This document shows positions 8,802-17,231 of a stretch of 64,000 bases of DNA, piece after piece. A program made the position numbers and the translations under genes. Origin of the DNA: an uncultured Bacteroidota bacterium (lineage in GTDB: Bacteria; Bacteroidota; Bacteroidia; B-17B0; Aurantibacillaceae). The notes beneath the pieces were generated by a model, which searched no databases, was not told the DNA's origin, and saw only the letters and a program-made list of their open reading frames with translations. How positions within the stretch are numbered: the stretch's first letter is position 1; every line of letters begins with the position of its first letter. The DNA is taken from positions 1 through 64,000 of the forward strand of contig CALMVZ010000010.1 in assembly GCA_937873155.1 (NCBI GenBank), written 5' to 3'.

Positions 8802-9711
8802 AAGTATATATTTCTCTATTGATGAGTTTTCCGGTTTTGTCCATTCTTTTCTCTTCTTTTAACCACTCCTTTTCATACACTTGCCTGGTAGTTTCATGTA
8901 TCTTACCTTCTTTATACTCAAAGATCGTTCTTGTGTAATTTTTTTTTTTATTCTCATACTTGTATATTTGCCTGCCTTCAATATTTTCCCCTGAATAACT
9001 GGTCACTGTTTTAATTTTATTCGAAAAACAAATATACTTTACCTTAAGTGTATGTTTTGTTTTTTTATCGCCCTCCAAACTATTACTCACGACTTTTTTT
9101 AGTTTACCCTTTCGGTTCAATGTATAAAATGCGGATATAAACGCAAAACGTTTATATGGATAAATTAAGTTCCCCGTTTCAGTAGGATCTATGCATTCCG
9201 ATATCAACCTGCCTTTTTTATCATAAGTAAGCAGATACTGAAATTCATCGAATTTTTTTTGTGTTGAAAAACCGGTTCTTTTTATAAGTTTATCCGAACT
9301 GTTATAAAAATACCTGTATGTGGAAGTATCTTTATCGCCCCCAGTTGAAGTTTCAGTTATTTTTCTTCTTTTTTCATCATAAATCGTGACTGTTTTTCTA
9401 ACCAGTTTAAGTTCTGAATTGACTCTCTCATATTGCTCATAAAGTGTAAGCAGGGTATCCGAATAGTAATAACGGTATTCGGTTTCCGAAACACCTAAAG
9501 TATCAAAATAAGTATATTTCACAGGTTTTCCGATGGTATTGAATTCTTGTACTGATCTTAAAGCAGAATCTGTATTGGCTTTTGCATTTACCGTTTGAAA
9601 TACCCACTTTAACCTCTTTTTTATTTTAAGAGTGTCATGGGATAAGTTAAATGACAGGCAGATGCTGAGATTTAATATTAAGAAGCCGGTATAGAGAATA
9701 TTTAGTTTCAT
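8782..9711 (-). CDS. Secreted YD-repeat-like partner of the metzincin cargo; possible immunity protein
   Basis: A 309-aa protein with an N-terminal signal peptide (hydrophobic core YTGFLILNLSICLSF). It is followed by tyrosine-rich strand-turn repeats such as YRYFYNSSDKLIKRT and YLLTYDKKGRLISE, like the YD or MORN-type repeats of Bacteroidota periplasmic proteins. The start codon overlaps the cargo stop (TAATG), implying coupled translation. Export to the periplasm would match protection against a protease acting there. The immunity role is inferred from position; it could also be an envelope protein unrelated to the toxin. Confidence 0.6.
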   Translation of the reverse strand: MKLNILYTGFLILNLSICLSFNLSHDTLKIKKRLKWVFQTVNAKANTDSALRSVQEFNTIGKPVKYTYFDTLGVSETEYRYYYSDTLLTLYEQYERVNSELKLVRKTVTIYDEKRRKITETSTGGDKDTSTYRYFYNSSDKLIKRTGFSTQKKFDEFQYLLTYDKKGRLISECIDPTETGNLIYPYKRFAFISAFYTLNRKGKLKKVVSNSLEGDKKTKHTLKVKYICFSNKIKTVTSYSGENIEGRQIYKYENKKKNYTRTIFEYKEGKIHETTRQVYEKEWLKEEKRMDKTGKLINREIYTYEYYGN

Positions 9712-11969
9712 TAAAATTTATTCATTTCCTCAACTGATTCAAAAAAAGTATGTCCGGTACCCACGCTTTTTCTATCCGAGTAAGTATCTAAGGTTTCCGT
9801 GTTAATAGAATCCTGAGTTTCGACGCTGAGTTTGTTCCAGTCAGTAAGGGTCATCAGAAAACCTTTCTTTTGAACTTCCTGAATTACGAGCATATCATCT
9901 GTATTGCTGAGGGGTTTTCCATATGGAATTGCCAAGAGACTAACAAGGAACGGATCTTTGAATAAATCTACATAATTTTTAGCCTTCAGATATTTTTCCA
10001 AATCAGAAAGTTTTTTGCTCCATAAACCTGTTACGTCGTTTAATACACCAGTGTTGGTATCCCGTGCTTTTACATTCTCAGTCATTATTTTGATCCTGTT
10101 AACCAACTTTTGAATATTGGCATGCACGATAGAGGCATCTGCAAATACTAGACTATCTTCCTGGGCTTGAATTGAGTATTGACCTTCTTTCATAACCGTT
10201 TGCATACCTGCCTGGTCGTTTTGAAATTGTCCGATCGTAACCTGCTTTGTGCTATAGTTCATTTCTTCCGATGATTTATTCATTACTCCAAAATCGCTGT
10301 GAGCCATACCTATATTATGGCCGATCTCATGAGTAATAACATTAGCTATCATTTTATTTCTTTGATCGGGACTATAAGTATTCTTCGTGGTTTCATTAAA
10401 TTTCTCTTTAACTGAATCGTAATAACCATTTTTATCGAGCGAAGGGAATTTTCTGTATTTCTTGAATGTTTCAGATTCTGGTGGCCCTGATTTCGAAGGA
10501 TCCACCATCACCATATTAGAATTACCTAATCCAAGAACGTTAGATTTAATATCATCAGCCGGATTTACCGGTTTTAACCTGGCCCATTCTGCACGCACGG
10601 CTTGTTTTATTTCGAATAGTTGGTTGCTATCATAAATTATCTTTTTCCCATCCGGATCGGTATATTCTACAATATCCCTTTGGTTAGCATCCTGCGTGAA
10701 CTTAATGTTTGTTAAACCGTTGATACGGCAAAATGCTTCGAGGTCAAAATACGATTTTTCAGTTAATTGATCTATGGTAGTAAAAGCAAACGGATTATCC
10801 CATGGATTTTTCTTTACATTGTCAAGGTTTTCAAGGTCTTTAGGTATTCCTTCATCGTTCATGTCCTGTTTACCTGTAACAGTTTCTTCGATGAATTGAA
10901 TGTTAAGTTTAACACCAATATCCCTAAGATCTCCCTTACTGTCAATCCATTTAATATGCGGCCAGAAGGCCGGATTCGATTCGTTAGACATCCGTAATTT
11001 TTTCTCTACTTCTTTTTTAACTTCGGGTGTAAATTTAAAAGGGTTTCTAGGATCGCCCGAAGGAGTTTCTTTATTATAATGGTAATTGGCATTGACCTTT
11101 AAAATTTTATCGATTATAGGTAGCGAAACTATTTTACCTTTTTCCTCAGCTTTAGACAATAGTTTTTTAGCGTTATTCAATTCTTTTTCTTCTGTCTTAT
11201 TCGCAGGTGCTTGAGTTTCGTACTTTTTAATTATCTGCCGTGCATTTTCCTGATCGTTATATTTATTTTTGTCTTTTTTGCCTGCTTCCAGATCAAAAAG
11301 GTCTTTTTGATCTTTAGGACTTGCATCTTCCCAAGTAGCTAAAGCACTTCGCTGGATTTTTTTTCTTACACTTCCTTCCTGCTGAACAGTATGCGTAAGT
11401 TCATGTGCAAGCAAATGTTTTCCTTTGTTCGATGAAGGATCGTATTGATCTTTATTGAAATAAATATCGCTACCATGTGTGAAAGCTTTTGCGCCGATAT
11501 CATTGCTCATCTCCACGGCATTATTATCGTTGTGGATATTTACCCCTGAGAGATCGGCTCCCATTTTAGTTCCCATTTCTTGCTGCAGAGCGGGAGTTAA
11601 CGAATTGCCGTTACCTTTGCTGTTTGAGATACCGGTTTCAACATGTTTAGGGACCGAAATTCCGCTCGATGTATTTGTGGACATTTTACGGATAGTTTCA
11701 ACGGGCATTTTTTTCATAGATATCCAAGGATCTTTCATTTTCTTTAAGGCTGAAGGATCAGACATTTTATTCACGCCGCTTGTATCTCGCATTTTTCGTA
11801 TCGTATTATTATCCTCACCTGAATCGCTGCCAATGCTCATTTTCATTACTTTGTCGGCAACTGTGTCAGCTTCTTTTTCCTGTTCATCATCTTCTTTTCC
11901 AATCTCCATTTTTGGCTGGACATGTGTTAAAGAATGGTTGTTTTGGTTCTTTTGAATTATATCAAACAT
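9711..11969 (-). CDS. eCIS cargo: DUF4157 N-terminus and C-terminal metzincin-type zinc protease
   Basis: A 752-aa protein. The leader motif is MEIGKEDDEQEKEADTVADK, then a Lys-Met-Asp/Pro-rich tract (about residues 50-95) and DUF4157 with HELTH at 189-193. The C-terminal half carries a second zinc site, HEIGHNIGMAH, starting at residue 547 and followed closely by GVMN, which matches the HExxHxxGxxH plus Met-turn signature of metzincin proteases. The central 200 residues are Lys/Asn/Asp-rich and unrecognised. The gene sits 13 bp after the previous partner gene and is coupled to its own partner. Protease activity is a family-based inference; the target is unknown. Confidence 0.88.
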   Translation of the reverse strand: MFDIIQKNQNNHSLTHVQPKMEIGKEDDEQEKEADTVADKVMKMSIGSDSGEDNNTIRKMRDTSGVNKMSDPSALKKMKDPWISMKKMPVETIRKMSTNTSSGISVPKHVETGISNSKGNGNSLTPALQQEMGTKMGADLSGVNIHNDNNAVEMSNDIGAKAFTHGSDIYFNKDQYDPSSNKGKHLLAHELTHTVQQEGSVRKKIQRSALATWEDASPKDQKDLFDLEAGKKDKNKYNDQENARQIIKKYETQAPANKTEEKELNNAKKLLSKAEEKGKIVSLPIIDKILKVNANYHYNKETPSGDPRNPFKFTPEVKKEVEKKLRMSNESNPAFWPHIKWIDSKGDLRDIGVKLNIQFIEETVTGKQDMNDEGIPKDLENLDNVKKNPWDNPFAFTTIDQLTEKSYFDLEAFCRINGLTNIKFTQDANQRDIVEYTDPDGKKIIYDSNQLFEIKQAVRAEWARLKPVNPADDIKSNVLGLGNSNMVMVDPSKSGPPESETFKKYRKFPSLDKNGYYDSVKEKFNETTKNTYSPDQRNKMIANVITHEIGHNIGMAHSDFGVMNKSSEEMNYSTKQVTIGQFQNDQAGMQTVMKEGQYSIQAQEDSLVFADASIVHANIQKLVNRIKIMTENVKARDTNTGVLNDVTGLWSKKLSDLEKYLKAKNYVDLFKDPFLVSLLAIPYGKPLSNTDDMLVIQEVQKKGFLMTLTDWNKLSVETQDSINTETLDTYSDRKSVGTGHTFFESVEEMNKF

Positions 11970-11982
11970 ATAGTATTGTTAT

Positions 11983-12690
11983 TTATTTTTTATTAAAGTC
12001 AAATGTTGCAAGATCCTTCTTTAACCGAATGATCTGCGCATCCCTTTCCTGAAATTCCTGGTAATACTTAAGAGGTTTTCCGATGATCCGTCCCAAATAA
12101 TAGGCAGCAAAATCTTTTATCCTGTAATTATATCCATTTCCTAATGTTGCTTCTATGCTTCCTTCATAAGCCGGTCCCGAACTGTTATTTTCCAATAATA
12201 TCATTAGTTCCTTAACTGCGTACTCTCTCATTAATATGAAATAGTATCCAACAGGTCCATCATCCATTCCGTTATATAGTAATCCCCACGAATTAGCCCT
12301 TTGTGTATAATTATGAATGAGGGCATTGGCATAAATTTTAGCTATTTTTTCTATGGAATGCTTTCGTGTATAAAAAAAATCATTGGCTCTTAATATTTCA
12401 CACGCAAGGAACCTGGTCTCCATTGGCAGCAGTGAATCTTCTACAATTTCATCAAGCATAGCTTGATGAACAGTACTACTCCATATTTTGCTTACGGTAG
12501 TGTTGTGTTGCGGGTATATAAAAAAACTTCCAAATTCTCTTTTTACCAGTTTATCGGCGAACCGAAGTATGGAGTCACGTGGAGGAATATGGGTTCCAAA
12601 TAATGCAAGTGCATCACCGGATGTCTGGAATCCGATCAGCCATAATGAAAGAAAATGAATTTTTTTATATATCACCTTCATTGCCAACAT
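11983..12690 (-). CDS. Putative exported partner of the 567-aa cargo
   Basis: A 235-aa protein, helical after a hydrophobic N-terminus (FLSLWLIGFQTSGDA) that reads as a signal peptide or anchor. It overlaps the 3' end of the cargo gene by 26 bp from the first ATG; the ATG nine bases downstream (MKVIYKK) is a likely alternative start. Features include FFIYPQHNTTVSKIW, GMDDGPVGYYFILMREYAVK and a charged C-terminal helix. No family is recognised. Its cargo-coupled position suggests an immunity or chaperone role, as for the other three cargo-partner pairs. That is inference. Confidence 0.6.
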   Translation of the reverse strand: MLAMKVIYKKIHFLSLWLIGFQTSGDALALFGTHIPPRDSILRFADKLVKREFGSFFIYPQHNTTVSKIWSSTVHQAMLDEIVEDSLLPMETRFLACEILRANDFFYTRKHSIEKIAKIYANALIHNYTQRANSWGLLYNGMDDGPVGYYFILMREYAVKELMILLENNSSGPAYEGSIEATLGNGYNYRIKDFAAYYLGRIIGKPLKYYQEFQERDAQIIRLKKDLATFDFNKK

Positions 12691-14368
12691 TGCCCATTTC
12701 CTTGTTTTTAATTTTTCCGGTCATTCCTGCATTATCACCATCAAGAACCTCTATTTGTGTGAATTTTTTGTCTGGTTTGCTGGTTGGTACGATCAGGATC
12801 CGTGTTCCTTCTTTAAGTGTTAATTTTTTATCGGGTTTTTCACGTATCAGCGTAGTATCGGCAGTAAGTATACTCATTGGCAGATTTTTTGTTTCTCCGC
12901 CATCTGCGAGATCTTTCATATCCGAATTCTTAACAAAGTACCTTTTACCTGTTAAAGTTATTCCGTCAGCTTCTAATTCTTCACATAAAGAATAAGATGT
13001 TCCTAAAATGTTCCACGGCTCTTTAAATTTTAATTTAGTGTCCTGTGCAACATCAATTTCATCAGTAACCGGATCGATTTGTCTGCCTAAAACAGCTTTA
13101 ATTCCCTTTGCAGGATTTGCTGTTACCTGTAAAGTTCCCTGAGTTTTCGCTTTATTCCACATCACAGCAGCCTGAATGAAGTTTTCACTTGGCATTCCTC
13201 CTGAAACAAAAGTTATATCCGTATGTGTAATTGTAGGTGCAGCACCATTTTCACCTTTTACAACTTTAAATCCCCATTTAACAGAGCCGTAATATTTACC
13301 TTTATCTACACCATCAATAGCGATTACAGCAGTTTCAAATATCTTTTCACCGGTTACATTTCTATTTAATGAAGGGGCATCTTTTAAGGTAGCAAATTGT
13401 TTATCGACATCAATGTCTTTTGGAAGTCCAAGTCTGTAATTTTTTCCTATGCTGCCCATCGGAGTATCACTTAATTTTTGACCTTCCGCGAGGTTGGAAT
13501 CCTGGGAATATAATGGGTTATTATCAGTTGGAAGTTGATCTGTTGCGTAACCCGCACCTTTTTTGCTTTCTTTAGGTACCATACGGTTAGCAGCAGTTGG
13601 ATCAATTGCATAAGGATTTCCACTTTCATCCAGAGCTTTCACAATCTGAACAAACCCGATTTTTGTCGCATCAACTTTGTTTACATCCGGATAAAAAAGA
13701 ATCCTAATAAATAGCTTAACAGATTCACGGTAATCATCAAAAGTAGAGACGCCCATTGATTTAAAAGTACCATAATCAGTAGGAACATCCAGATCTCTTT
13801 GAATAAGCGATTTCTGGATATTGTCACCTTGTTGCACAGTATGTGTTAACTCATGAGCAAGTAAATGTTTTCCTTTGTTTGAAGAAGGATCGTATTGTCC
13901 TTTGTTGAAATAAATATCATTACCATGTGTGAATGCTTTTGCTCCGATCTCACTGCTCATGTCTGCTGCGTTGCTGTCGTTGTGGATTTTCACTCCTGAA
14001 AAGTCAGCTCCCATTTTACTTCCCATTTCCTGTTGGATATCAGGAGAAAGTGAATGTCCGTTTCCTTTTGTTGATGAAATTCCCTTTTCTACTTTTGGTG
14101 AAGCCGTCATTCCTGCATTTGCATTCGATGGCATTTTACGGATCTTTTCTACAGGCATTTTTTTAATGGAAGGATCAGGCATCTTTTTAATATCGGCTCC
14201 GGGATCAGGCATTGTTTTGATCTCTTCTTCATCATCCTTCATCCGCATCACCTTATCAGCAGTTGCATCGGCTTCTTTTTCGTATTCATCGCCTTCCTTT
14301 CCTATTTCTAAGGCAGGTTGGATAAAAATATCAGAAGTATCATTCTTTTTTTGAATTCGTTTTTTCAT
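12665..14368 (-). CDS. eCIS cargo: DUF4157 N-terminus with unrecognised C-terminal domain and terminal SH3-like segment
   Basis: A 567-aa protein. It has the leader LEIGKEGDEYEKEADATADK, repeated KKMPDPSIKKMPVEKIRKM, then DUF4157 with HELTH at 172-176. The N-terminal 190 residues are almost the same as in the 562-aa cargo. The C-terminal 370 residues are unique. They include a stretch with DYRESVKLFIRILFYPDV and MVPKESKKGAGYATDQLPTD, and end in about 60 residues with an SH3b-like pattern (TLIREKPDKKLTLKEGTRIL). No catalytic motif can be named. The divergent C-terminus after a shared loading region supports cargo identity. Confidence 0.82.
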   Translation of the reverse strand: MKKRIQKKNDTSDIFIQPALEIGKEGDEYEKEADATADKVMRMKDDEEEIKTMPDPGADIKKMPDPSIKKMPVEKIRKMPSNANAGMTASPKVEKGISSTKGNGHSLSPDIQQEMGSKMGADFSGVKIHNDSNAADMSSEIGAKAFTHGNDIYFNKGQYDPSSNKGKHLLAHELTHTVQQGDNIQKSLIQRDLDVPTDYGTFKSMGVSTFDDYRESVKLFIRILFYPDVNKVDATKIGFVQIVKALDESGNPYAIDPTAANRMVPKESKKGAGYATDQLPTDNNPLYSQDSNLAEGQKLSDTPMGSIGKNYRLGLPKDIDVDKQFATLKDAPSLNRNVTGEKIFETAVIAIDGVDKGKYYGSVKWGFKVVKGENGAAPTITHTDITFVSGGMPSENFIQAAVMWNKAKTQGTLQVTANPAKGIKAVLGRQIDPVTDEIDVAQDTKLKFKEPWNILGTSYSLCEELEADGITLTGKRYFVKNSDMKDLADGGETKNLPMSILTADTTLIREKPDKKLTLKEGTRILIVPTSKPDKKFTQIEVLDGDNAGMTGKIKNKEMGNVGNEGDI

Positions 14369-14369
14369 T

Positions 14370-15479
14370 TTATCTTTTAATTAGATCGCTTTTGAAATCC
14401 CAAGCCAGATCAAATTCAGGTTTCACGACCCAATCTCCTTTTTTATTAATGTAACCCCATTTCCCCCCTGATTTTACAGCTGCCAGGCCGTTTGAAAAAT
14501 TACGTGTTTCTTCAAAAAGAAAATCAATTACGATCGTTCCTTTTCCATTTATAAAACCCCACTTTCCATTTTTCATAATACCTGCAAGCCCCTCATAAAA
14601 AGAAGATGCGTTCTCAAATTGTTCTTGCACTATTGTTTTTCCGTTCTTATCGATATAGTTCCATGAGCCTTCCTTGTTTTTGATGGCAGCAAAATCCTCA
14701 TGAAAAACTCTTAGATCGATATAAATAAACTCTGTGATTTTTTTTTGTTCCTTATTAATAAAACCAAAATGACCGTTTTTTTTCACCCAAGCTATTCCAT
14801 TCATGAATAAACCTGCGCTATCATACACAAAAGGAATAACTGTCTTTCCGTTCTTATCAATATAACCCCATTTGTTATTCGATCTAACAGCGGCAAGTCC
14901 TTCACTAAAACTTTGCGCAGCTTCGAACTGAGGTTCCATAATAAATTTCTCCTTCGCATCAATAAAACCCCATTTCCCTCCTTCTGTGGGAAAGCCTCCT
15001 GCCGGAAGATGTGGCACCATCTTATAATAACCTCCAATATTAACTGCGCTAAGCCCTTCACTGAACTCCGAAACATATGCGTATTCTGTTTTCTGGAATA
15101 AATGCCCTTGTTTATCAACAAAGCCGTATGGCTGCCTGAAAGTGTGAATTGATTTCTTAGGGTCAACACTATACTTTTGTTTGACATTAAACACAGGCAT
15201 CAAAGAACCAGAGAATGTACCTTGACAACCTGAATTCGAATCAAGTGCAAATATTATCTTTCCCGTATGATCGATCACATTCCATCTGTCCTTGATCCAT
15301 ACGGATGCAAATCCTTCGCTGAAGTCGTGCGCATTCTCATATTTTTTATCAATTGCAAGTTTTCCTTCTGAGGTAATATACAACTGGGACTTATCCTGAA
15401 GTACCCTTGCAAGTGCCAATGTTTGGCCATTCGCATAAACAGACAATACACATAATATGATACAGACAATCTTTTTCAT
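14370..15479 (-). CDS. Exported WG-repeat protein, partner of the zincin cargo
   Basis: A 369-aa protein with a signal peptide (MKKIVCIILCVLSVYANG) followed by about seven WG (KWG) beta-repeats of the form KWGFIDxxG...I.P.F..A..F.EGLAAV. WG-repeat proteins form beta-solenoid-like folds and are common in the periplasm of Bacteroidota. The gene follows the 562-aa cargo by 30 bp and lies directly before the 567-aa cargo (1 bp gap), inside the cargo block. Position suggests an immunity or binding partner for one of these toxins; a general envelope role remains possible. Confidence 0.85.
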   Translation of the reverse strand: MKKIVCIILCVLSVYANGQTLALARVLQDKSQLYITSEGKLAIDKKYENAHDFSEGFASVWIKDRWNVIDHTGKIIFALDSNSGCQGTFSGSLMPVFNVKQKYSVDPKKSIHTFRQPYGFVDKQGHLFQKTEYAYVSEFSEGLSAVNIGGYYKMVPHLPAGGFPTEGGKWGFIDAKEKFIMEPQFEAAQSFSEGLAAVRSNNKWGYIDKNGKTVIPFVYDSAGLFMNGIAWVKKNGHFGFINKEQKKITEFIYIDLRVFHEDFAAIKNKEGSWNYIDKNGKTIVQEQFENASSFYEGLAGIMKNGKWGFINGKGTIVIDFLFEETRNFSNGLAAVKSGGKWGYINKKGDWVVKPEFDLAWDFKSDLIKR

Positions 15480-15509
15480 TATTATCAGAACGTTTTATTG
15501 CGTTTTTTA

Positions 15510-17198
15510 TTACTCAGGATACAGTTTATATTTACTCTGAAAATAAGTATAATGTTCAGGCCTGATTAATTTCAGTTTTTCAGGATCCGAAGAATACAGC
15601 GCAAACGACTCCGCAAAAGATTCTTTCCAACTTGTAGTTCCATACGGAGAAGCAGGTGATGCGCTTGTTGGTGCAGGATCTGTTTGTTCCTCTTTACCGG
15701 TGGTTTTATTAAATGTAGTACCTGACACGGATTTTGCATTATTTAAATAATTGGTTTGGGCTTCCAAAAATTTAGTCTGACTATCCTGAGTTTTTTCTTT
15801 TTCATAAATGCGATATGCAGACAAGTATGCGTCATAAAGGGGTTTAACTGGTATCCAGTCAATAGCATGGCCTAATTCATGAATAATCGTGAATGACATG
15901 CCGGATGTATATCCATTTTTTGCATCACCAAAAACAACATCACTATTTTCCAAGGTGTAAAAAACATCGTAAACAGTTATGGTATGATCATTGATGTCGT
16001 ATAGCGCTTCATCCCCTGCGTGATTAGGCTTTCGATTAATAGTGATTTTACCACCAGTTGTTGCCGCTGCAAGCAAAGATTCATTGATACCGTTTATTGC
16101 GCCAATTAGCAACGTTATTTCTTTAGCAGTTTTAAAATTTCCGGTACCAAGGATGAAATATTTATTAAAAAGAGTATCATCTTGAGATTCTTTTTCTGCC
16201 TTTAGTGTCATTGGTCCTAGATCCTCTATCAAAATCTCTTTTCCGTTTTCACCACTGAAAAAAGTAAACCTGAATGCCAGTTTTGAGCCATTGTATTTAG
16301 TTTTATCCGGTTCAGCTAATTCAATGCCTTTTAAGTTAGTAGAAAAGTCAAAGTCAAGCCCTAGAGTAACAGTTGTATTAATAGGAAAATAATCATCTTT
16401 TTGAGAGTTTGGTAGAATAACTTTTGAACCTGCTAGAGCTCTACAAACTCTTTGAAAACCAGGTTTAAGCTGTTCAGGAATTTTTCCATATAATATTTTC
16501 ACATCAGTCCCTAATTCAGGTTTATCAATTGGTGTTGCTGCATTAAAGAAGCTACTAAAATCATCAATTCTTCCCCAAGTTTGTGCTTTTATGCCCTTTC
16601 TCTGATCTTCTGTCAAATCTCCTAATTTTTCAGGGTCATCGGTTTTCTGAATATTATCCGATTGCTGTACAGTATGTGTTAACTCATGAGCAAGTAAATG
16701 TTTTCCTTTGTTTGAAGAAGGATCGTATTGTGCTTTGTTGAAGTAAATATCATTACCATGCGTGAATGCCTTTGCTCCGATTTCACTGCTCATTTCCGCC
16801 GCATTGCTGTCGTTGTGGATCTTCACTCCTGAAAAATCTGCTCCCATTTTACTTCCCATTTCCTGCTGAAGATCAGAATTAAGTGATTGTCCGCTTCCTT
16901 TCGCAGATGAGATCCCTTGTTCTACTTTTGGTGAAGCAGTTATTCCACCTTTTGCAGTTGATGGCATTTTTCGGATCTTATCTACAGGCATCTTTTTAAT
17001 GGAAGGGTCAGACATCTTTTTAATATCAGCTCCTGGATCAGGTATTTTCTCTTCCTCATCATCCGTCATCCGCATCACCTTATCGGCAGTCGCATTGGCT
17101 TCCTTTTCATATTCATCATCTGACTCGCCGATTTCAAGGGCAGGTTGAATCAACATTCCTGAATCCTTCGAGCTATATCTTTGAATACTTTGAAACAT
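15510..17198 (-). CDS. eCIS cargo: DUF4157 N-terminus and C-terminal lethal-factor-like zinc protease domain
   Basis: A 562-aa protein. Leader LEIGESDDEYEKEANATADK, Lys-Met-Pro repeats, then DUF4157 with HELTH at 171-175. A second zinc motif HELGHAID begins at residue 440, and a conserved acidic helix ESFAESFALY follows at about 526-535, which could give the third zinc ligand. HExxH plus a distant (E/A)ExFA helix is the pattern of gluzincins such as the anthrax lethal factor-like (ATLF) family. It is the first cargo after the tape measure gene (33 bp). The protease call rests on motifs only. Confidence 0.87.
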   Translation of the reverse strand: MFQSIQRYSSKDSGMLIQPALEIGESDDEYEKEANATADKVMRMTDDEEEKIPDPGADIKKMSDPSIKKMPVDKIRKMPSTAKGGITASPKVEQGISSAKGSGQSLNSDLQQEMGSKMGADFSGVKIHNDSNAAEMSSEIGAKAFTHGNDIYFNKAQYDPSSNKGKHLLAHELTHTVQQSDNIQKTDDPEKLGDLTEDQRKGIKAQTWGRIDDFSSFFNAATPIDKPELGTDVKILYGKIPEQLKPGFQRVCRALAGSKVILPNSQKDDYFPINTTVTLGLDFDFSTNLKGIELAEPDKTKYNGSKLAFRFTFFSGENGKEILIEDLGPMTLKAEKESQDDTLFNKYFILGTGNFKTAKEITLLIGAINGINESLLAAATTGGKITINRKPNHAGDEALYDINDHTITVYDVFYTLENSDVVFGDAKNGYTSGMSFTIIHELGHAIDWIPVKPLYDAYLSAYRIYEKEKTQDSQTKFLEAQTNYLNNAKSVSGTTFNKTTGKEEQTDPAPTSASPASPYGTTSWKESFAESFALYSSDPEKLKLIRPEHYTYFQSKYKLYPE

Positions 17199-17231
17199 TC
17201 TATTAAATATAATGATTATGAACCAGAATTT

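Noticed and set aside
9711-17198. DUF4157 HELTH motifs considered as the toxin active sites
   Set aside because: All four cargo proteins have it in the shared N-terminal part, while other catalytic motifs differ in the C-terminal parts; it is a family marker here, although zinc binding may still occur.
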